Assembly: GCA_018609965.1 (NCBI GenBank) | Contig: JAHENP010000160.1 | Location: forward strand, 1 to 6,841 | Direction of reading: 5' to 3' | DNA: 6,841 bases | Source of the DNA: Haloferacaceae archaeon | GTDB taxonomy: Archaea > Halobacteriota > Halobacteria > Halobacteriales > Haloferacaceae | In this document: in pieces, positions 1-4,346 of the stretch | Layout: the number at the start of each line of letters is the position of its first letter | Position numbering within the stretch: position 1 is the stretch's first letter | Notes under the pieces: model-generated | Seen by the model: the letters and a program-made list of their open reading frames with translations, nothing else | What the model was told of the DNA's origin: nothing | Database searches by the model: none | Program-made: the position numbers and the translations under genes

Positions 1-18
1 AGAACTTGCCCCCTGACG

Positions 19-720
19 CTACAGCTCCGCCAGTTCCTCGCGCGCCCGGGCGACCGCCTCGTCGTCGTCCGCGGCGACCGCTCGCCACACCTCGCGTGCG
101 GCCGCGACAAGCGCGTCCGCCTCCGTCGCCGGCACGTCCCCCTGGAGGGCTTCGACCCGTTTCCCGCGGTCGCGCAACGACGACAACAGACTCCCAAGTT
201 CCGCGTCCGGGTCGACAACGGTCGTCACCTCCGTCCGGTAGCGGAGGACGGCGTCTGCGGCCGCCAGCCCGCGTGCCGGCCGGAACCGGTCGGGCACCTC
301 CGCGGCCGGCGGTCGCTGGCCCGTGTCGCTGGCCCGCAGCAACGACACGACGTACAGCCGTTCTGGGTCCGTGGGCTCCCGGAGCCGGCCGTAGATGTCT
401 GCCGCGTGACGCAGTTCGGCCGCGACGAGGTAGGCGTCGTCCAACGCCCGGAGTTCACCGCCACGGACGAACCCACGGGTCGCGAGGTACGACCGACACG
501 TCTCTGCCAGTTCGTCCGTCAGCGCCCCCAGCGGCTGGTCGTCAACCGCGACGAGCAGCTCCGTCAGATCCAGTTCCGCGTGGCCGTCAGTGTGTTGTTC
601 CCGGTCACCCGTGCCGACGCTCCGGAGACTCCCACACGCCGGACACGTCACGCTCCCGGTGTCGAAGTACGACCACCGGTTACCGCAGGCCTTGCACTCG
701 CGTCGCCCCCGGATCTCCAT
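19..720 (-). CDS. TFIIB-type zinc-ribbon protein, probable DUF7117 family
   Basis: A 233-residue protein that opens with a compact zinc ribbon: Cys9 and Cys12 (CKAC) pair with Cys26 and Cys29 (CPAC), separated by an aromatic stretch RWSYFDTG. After a short polar linker the remaining 180 or so residues are acidic, Ala/Leu/Arg-rich and mostly helical by appearance, with a charged helix at the C-terminus (EAVARAREELAEL). From memory the MxIRGRRECKxCG opening matches a haloarchaeal family annotated as DUF7117 or 'TFIIB-type zinc ribbon-containing protein'; its function is not known to me. Zinc ribbons of this kind often bind nucleic acid or protein, but nothing here tells which. It is cytoplasmic, with no signal peptide or membrane helix. 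It follows the 349-residue gene by 66 bases and stops with TAG at 21-19, so it is complete in this window. Confidence 0.85.
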   Translation of the reverse strand: MEIRGRRECKACGNRWSYFDTGSVTCPACGSLRSVGTGDREQHTDGHAELDLTELLVAVDDQPLGALTDELAETCRSYLATRGFVRGGELRALDDAYLVAAELRHAADIYGRLREPTDPERLYVVSLLRASDTGQRPPAAEVPDRFRPARGLAAADAVLRYRTEVTTVVDPDAELGSLLSSLRDRGKRVEALQGDVPATEADALVAAAREVWRAVAADDDEAVARAREELAEL

Positions 721-741
721 ACCACACCTCGACGCTCCGCG

Positions 742-747
742 TTGAAA
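742..747 (-). promoter_or_regulatory. Possible TATA-like element of the zinc-ribbon gene
   Basis: The minus strand reads ACATTTCAACG, with TTTCAA centred about 25 bases before ATG 720, in a GC-rich gap of 66 bases. GAGGTG at 730-725, four bases before the ATG, could act as a Shine-Dalgarno if the transcript begins further upstream. This is the only gene here where leaderless and SD-led initiation both look possible. Confidence 0.45.
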
Positions 748-786
748 TGTCCCGAGGTTCCACGCGGCGCTGGACGGTGGTCCCGG

Positions 787-1836
787 TCAGCCGGCGGTGT
801 GGTCGTACTCCGGGTCGTAGTCGGCGTCGGCGGCGTCGAGTGTCGCCCCGATCGTCTCGGCGTCGATCTCCAGCCGGCCGTTCAGCGCGAAGGTGTCCGC
901 GCGGGTCGCGGTGTCCTCCCGGATCGCGCCGCCGTAGACGCCCGAAGAGAACGGCGCGACCGCCGCGCCGAACGACTCGATCACGTCCGCGAAGAACTGC
1001 GCCCGGGTCGCCTCTACCTCCTCGCGGTAGCTCTCCGGGTCGTCCGCGAACGTCTGTCGGGTCGTCCGGTTGCGGATCGCCCAGAGGTGTCTCGCGTACC
1101 GGTAGCGTGACGCCGCGGTCTCGCGGAGCACCCGTCGGCGTCGGTCGTCTAACTCCTCTCCGGGGACGGCCTCGTGGCCGTAGTTGACGAACACCCCGTG
1201 GTTCGAGAGCCGTCGGAGCGGCGTCGTGTCCCGCAGGTCGATCCGGGCGACATGGTCACCGTCAGGGACGACCGCCGTCGGCACGTCCGGGTCGCCGACC
1301 GCGACACCGCTGTCGTGGCCGGCCGCCAGCCGGGTCGCCGCGCGGAGAATCCGGACGTGCAACGACGCCATCGGCCCACCCTCCCCGACCGCGCCGGTCA
1401 GCGGCGCGTCGTAGCTGTCCTCGTCTACCGTCGCGATCGGGTCGGCGTCGGCCGTCGGCAGCCCGTCTGTACAGTCGGCGACGTCGTAGATCCGGACCGT
1501 CACCGCCTTCGACAACGCCGGCACCACGTCGACTGCGACCGGGACGGCCAGAAACGGGTGGAGGTCGCGGTTCGTCACCGCCAACAGGTGGTAGGTGGTG
1601 AACTGACGGAACTGCTCGCCGACGGTCGCGAGCGTCCCGCTCGTCAGCGGCCCCTCCCTCTCCAGCCAGTGTGGGACGTGGACCGCCTCGGGGAACCGGT
1701 TGCGCCGGAGATACTTCTCGAACCGACTCGCGAGCCGGGACACCGGTTGGAACGCGGTCGTGCGGTACACCTTGAACCGGCGGGTCCCGGTGCCGCGTGT
1801 CGTCTGTTGGAAACAGAACAACGCCTCCGACTCCAT
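787..1836 (-). CDS. Uncharacterised 349-residue soluble protein
   Basis: I do not recognise this protein. It begins MESEALFCFQQ. The first 60 or so residues are rich in Arg and aromatic residues (RRFKVYRTTAF, FEKYLRRNRF), unusually basic for a haloarchaeal protein. The middle has short hydrophobic stretches such as FLAVPVAVDVV (95-105), too short and too interrupted by acidic residues for membrane segments. A second basic, probably helical region, SRYRYARHLWAIRNRTTRQ, is followed by an acidic helix (DDPESYREEVEATRAQFF), and the C-terminus is acidic. There are two cysteines and no zinc-binding set, Walker motif, signal peptide or transmembrane helix that I can see. A GTG at 1860 would add eight residues, but the TATA box at 1862-1868 excludes it. 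It lies 71 bases after the channel gene and has its own promoter, so the neighbourhood says little about its role. Codon and base use match its neighbours, so there is no sign of recent transfer. Confidence 0.8.
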   Translation of the reverse strand: MESEALFCFQQTTRGTGTRRFKVYRTTAFQPVSRLASRFEKYLRRNRFPEAVHVPHWLEREGPLTSGTLATVGEQFRQFTTYHLLAVTNRDLHPFLAVPVAVDVVPALSKAVTVRIYDVADCTDGLPTADADPIATVDEDSYDAPLTGAVGEGGPMASLHVRILRAATRLAAGHDSGVAVGDPDVPTAVVPDGDHVARIDLRDTTPLRRLSNHGVFVNYGHEAVPGEELDDRRRRVLRETAASRYRYARHLWAIRNRTTRQTFADDPESYREEVEATRAQFFADVIESFGAAVAPFSSGVYGGAIREDTATRADTFALNGRLEIDAETIGATLDAADADYDPEYDHTAG

Positions 1837-1861
1837 CGTCGTTCGGTGTCCGGGAGACACG

Positions 1862-1868
1862 AACTAAA
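1862..1868 (-). promoter_or_regulatory. TATA box with BRE-like element, deciding the start of the 349-residue protein
   Basis: The minus strand reads GGGAAACGGTTTAGTTC. TTTAGTT is centred about 29 bases before ATG 1836, with a GAAAC BRE-like element just upstream. It is the best promoter match in the window. It lies only two bases before the alternative GTG at 1860, which therefore could not be in the transcript; this favours ATG 1836. Confidence 0.6.
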
Positions 1869-1907
1869 CCGTTTCCCACCGCGGCGGCCTCCCGTGTCGG
1901 GTCGCCG

Positions 1908-3542
1908 TCAACACATCAGCCGTTTGAACTCGGTGGTCCCCGCGTCGGTCCCGGCGACGACGAGACTGTCACCGGCCTCCACCCGGAACGCCGGCCCCAC
2001 GTCGGTCAACACGTCCCCATCTCGGTCGACCGCGACGACCGTACACCCCGTCTGCGCCCGCACGTCCGCCTCGACGAGCGTCTGGCCGACCAGTCCCGGC
2101 GCCTCCGTCCGAATCACGTCCACCTGGCTGTCTGGTGACAGCGTCTCCTCGTCGTCGAGCACCGCGGCGGCGGTCATTCGGCCGGTCACCGACGCCAACG
2201 ACAACACGTAGTCGGCGCCCGCGCGGTACATCTTGCCGGCGGCCTCCGGCCGTTCGATCCGGGCGAGCACCTCCGTGTCGTCCGTCTGCTCGCGGACGAT
2301 CAGGGTGGCGAACTCCGCGGCCGTGTCCTCTGGCAACGCCAACACGACCGACCGCGCGTCGGCAACACCCGCTGTCTCCAACACGTCCGGGTCGGTCGCG
2401 TCGCCGACCACGTCGACCCCCGGCCGGTCGACGGTGTCGACGACCGTGTGTTCGATCCCGCTCTCCGCCAGCGCGGCGGCGATCCGTTGGCCCACCTCGC
2501 CGTAGCCGACGACCACCGTCTCGCCGGGTGTGAACTGCCGCACCTGCGAGGTGGTCTCCGCCCGGAGCCGTTCCAACTGCTCCCGGCGCCCGGTGACGAG
2601 CAACACCGTCGAGCCGTCCAGCCGCGCCGACGGCGACGGCGGCGACTCGAAGTCCCCGCGAATCCACGTCCCGATGACGTTGACGCCGGTCCGCTCCCGG
2701 AGCCCACTCTCCGCGAGTGTCTTCCCAACCAGCTCGCTGTCGCGGGCGACCGGTAGCTCGACGACATCGAAGTCGTCGCCCAACTCCACCACCTCGCCCA
2801 ACTCCGCCGAGACAACCGTCGTCAGCTTCTGTGCGAGACTCTCCCCCAACAGTCGTCGCGGCGACAACACCTCGTCTGCGCCCGCGAGCCGGTGGTAGCG
2901 CGCCCGGTCTGGCTCCTCGACAACGCTGACGACCCGTACGTCCTCGGCGATCTCCTTGACCGTGAGGACGATGCTCGTGTCGACCGTGTCGGACACGTCC
3001 GCGACGACCGCGCGGGCGTCTTGGACGTGCGCGCCGGTCAACCCGTCGACGGTGTCTGGCTCCGCGTGGATCACCCGGTAGCCGTTCTCGTACAGCTCCG
3101 TCGCCGTCTCCCGGTCCGGTTCGACGATTACGTGTTCGACCCCCCGGGAGTCGAGTTCAGACAACAACGTCTCCGACCGCGAGTTGTGGCTACAGACGAC
3201 CACGTGGTCGGACAACGACTCGTCGACCGTCGTCGGCGGCGAGGTGGCGATCGCCTCCTCGAACAACGGGAACAACAACGCCGGCAACGCCAGGAAGATC
3301 ATCACCACGCCGGTGATGTCGATCACCATCACCAACACCCGCATCACGTTCGTCTTCCACGGCGACTCCGAGCCGTAGCCGGTCGTCGTGAACGTCTCGA
3401 CGACGAACCGCAACGAGCGCAGAAACGGGTTCCGGCCGGGCTCAAACACCGTCACGCCGTAGTCGTACACGACGGCGAAGACGAGAATCACCACCCCGAC
3501 GGCGGCGACGTACAGTCCCGTTCGCCGCTTCCAGGTGTCCAT
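1908..3542 (-). CDS. Two-TM potassium channel with two tandem RCK (TrkA-N/TrkA-C) units
   Basis: A 544-residue membrane protein. TM1 is at about 10-32, the pore helix at 42-52, the potassium filter TTGYG at 53-57, and TM2 at about 66-91 with a hinge-like Gly78. The cytoplasmic part has RCK-N 1 (about 112-240), RCK-C 1 (about 258-327), RCK-N 2 (about 340-462) and RCK-C 2 (about 474-542). RCK-N 2 has a proper Rossmann motif GYGEVG (346-351) with Asp369 at the end of the second strand, suggesting NAD(H) binding. RCK-N 1 has CSHNSRS (117-123) instead, with no glycine motif. The plan resembles the MthK pore with both RCK units in one chain, as in GsuK, so a tetramer carries a full eight-domain gating ring. 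It would pass K+ under ligand control, relevant to a salt-in halophile. The frame is open upstream for 200 more codons, but these overlap the MinD-like gene and have no family character; ATG 3542 gives a normal N-terminus right before TM1 and is backed by the TATA-like box. Confidence 0.93.
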   Translation of the reverse strand: MDTWKRRTGLYVAAVGVVILVFAVVYDYGVTVFEPGRNPFLRSLRFVVETFTTTGYGSESPWKTNVMRVLVMVIDITGVVMIFLALPALLFPLFEEAIATSPPTTVDESLSDHVVVCSHNSRSETLLSELDSRGVEHVIVEPDRETATELYENGYRVIHAEPDTVDGLTGAHVQDARAVVADVSDTVDTSIVLTVKEIAEDVRVVSVVEEPDRARYHRLAGADEVLSPRRLLGESLAQKLTTVVSAELGEVVELGDDFDVVELPVARDSELVGKTLAESGLRERTGVNVIGTWIRGDFESPPSPSARLDGSTVLLVTGRREQLERLRAETTSQVRQFTPGETVVVGYGEVGQRIAAALAESGIEHTVVDTVDRPGVDVVGDATDPDVLETAGVADARSVVLALPEDTAAEFATLIVREQTDDTEVLARIERPEAAGKMYRAGADYVLSLASVTGRMTAAAVLDDEETLSPDSQVDVIRTEAPGLVGQTLVEADVRAQTGCTVVAVDRDGDVLTDVGPAFRVEAGDSLVVAGTDAGTTEFKRLMC

Positions 3543-3565
3543 ACACTGCCGTCGCCAGCGCACGG

Positions 3566-3570
3566 CAAAA
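3566..3570 (-). promoter_or_regulatory. Probable TATA-like element of the potassium channel gene
   Basis: The minus strand reads GGTTTTGCC, with TTTT centred about 26 bases before the ATG at 3542 and AGAAC just upstream where a BRE is expected. It is the only AT-rich patch in the 53-base gap. No Shine-Dalgarno is seen before the ATG. The spacing fits leaderless transcription starting at or next to the ATG. Confidence 0.5.
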
Positions 3571-3595
3571 CCGTTCTGTGACGCGACGGAGACTG

Positions 3596-4288
3596 TCACG
3601 TCTGGCCGTCGTCTGCGGGGCCTGTAGCGGTCGTCCGTTCTTCCCCACCGTCGTCTCGGGTGGCCTCCCGGATGACCGTTGCCACCCGGTCGTACCCCGC
3701 CATCACCCGTTCGTCGACCAACACCGGTGGGTCCGCCGCCGGCACGGCCCGCGCCGGGGCGTCGAACTGCCGGCTCACTGCCGCCGGCACGCGTGCCGTC
3801 CGTGTCACGACGACAGCGATCACGGGCGTGTCGACGGCGTCGGCGATTGTGGCTGTCTTCCGTGCGCCCCGCAGTGCCGACGCACACTGGGTCGTCACGA
3901 CGACCGCGCCGTCTGCGGCCCGGAGCGGCCCGACAGCTTGCGGCCCGACTCCCGAAGGTGTGTCGACGACTGTCGGCGCCTCGCGGGTCGCCAGCCGGCG
4001 CAACACCGCCCCGCGGTCCCTGTCGCCCGGCACCGGCGGCGCCGACAACACGCGCGGTGCCGCAGCACGCGCACACCGCAGGTGTCGCGGCGACGCCCGC
4101 CGTGGTGCGTCCCGTTCCGGCGGTGTGGTCTCGCCACCCCACCCGCGCCCGACACCCGCAAGCGCGTGGAGATTCGGGAGTGTCCAGTCCGCGTCGACCG
4201 CCAACGCGTCGGCGCCCAGCGCGACCGCCAGCCCGAGTGTCGACACTGTCGTCCCGGTTCCACCCTTCCCGCCGGTGACTGCGAGCAC
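3596..4288 (-). CDS. MinD/ParA-like P-loop ATPase with altered Walker A (lysine to threonine)
   Basis: A 230-residue protein of the SIMIBI MinD/ParA class. The deviant Walker A sits at residues 7-14 (GKGGTGTT): signature Lys8 is kept, but the P-loop lysine expected at position 13 is Thr (codon ACG; one base from AAG). Switch I appears as DAD at 32-34, followed by LPNLHALAG, and switch II as VVDTPSG at 107-113. The segment ALRGARKT at 138-145 also fits MinD-like proteins. Residue 162, usually Asn in the VVVNR base-recognition strand, is Thr. It is shorter than classical MinD (about 260 residues) and lacks an amphipathic membrane-targeting helix, ending in a polar Asp/Glu/Thr tail. The GTG start puts the P-loop at the usual distance from the N-terminus. 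It starts 58 bases after the surface-protein stop and ends 53 bases before the channel gene. The fold is well supported; ATPase activity is doubtful, and partner and cellular role are unknown. It is not to be taken as the cell-division MinD. Confidence 0.85.
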   Translation of the reverse strand: MLAVTGGKGGTGTTVSTLGLAVALGADALAVDADWTLPNLHALAGVGRGWGGETTPPERDAPRRASPRHLRCARAAAPRVLSAPPVPGDRDRGAVLRRLATREAPTVVDTPSGVGPQAVGPLRAADGAVVVTTQCASALRGARKTATIADAVDTPVIAVVVTRTARVPAAVSRQFDAPARAVPAADPPVLVDERVMAGYDRVATVIREATRDDGGEERTTATGPADDGQT

Positions 4289-4312
4289 GGGGTGGGTGGT
4301 CTCGGCTCGGTA

Positions 4313-4319
4313 GTTGAAT
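4313..4319 (-). promoter_or_regulatory. Possible TATA-like element of the MinD-like gene
   Basis: ATTCAAC on the minus strand is centred about 28 bases before the GTG at 4288, in an otherwise GC-rich gap. There is no Shine-Dalgarno-like sequence before the GTG, which suits a leaderless transcript. The match to the haloarchaeal TATA consensus is weak. A CTTTT tract just upstream (4334-4330) could instead serve as a weak terminator for the surface-protein gene. Confidence 0.35.
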
Positions 4320-4346
4320 CTTCTGTCGAAAAGCCGTGACGGGCCG

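Noticed and set aside
6..1187. Long plus-strand open frame of 393 codons
   Set aside because: It is antisense to two well-supported genes, is made almost wholly of Arg/Pro/Ser/Gly, and reflects the lack of stop codons in GC-rich DNA.
1837..1860. GTG start eight codons upstream for the 349-residue protein
   Set aside because: The TATA box at 1862-1868 lies directly before it, so transcription would begin downstream of this GTG.
1174..2211. Plus-strand open frame of 345 codons
   Set aside because: It is antisense to the 349-residue gene and the channel C-terminus, has Arg/Val/Pro-rich low-complexity content, and shows no promoter or domain.
2892..3581. Plus-strand open frame of 229 codons with His/Asp-rich stretches
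   Set aside because: It is the exact antisense of the channel pore and first RCK domain; its composition mirrors the complementary codons.
3543..4142. 200-codon upstream extension of the potassium channel frame
   Set aside because: It overlaps the MinD-like gene in another frame, is Arg/Gly/Thr-rich without domain character, and would put a long tail before TM1. ATG 3542 has a TATA-like box at the right distance.
4330..4334. Terminator of the surface-protein gene at a CTTTT tract
   Set aside because: The tract is only four T residues and sits where the MinD-like promoter region lies, so it is too weak to call as a terminator.
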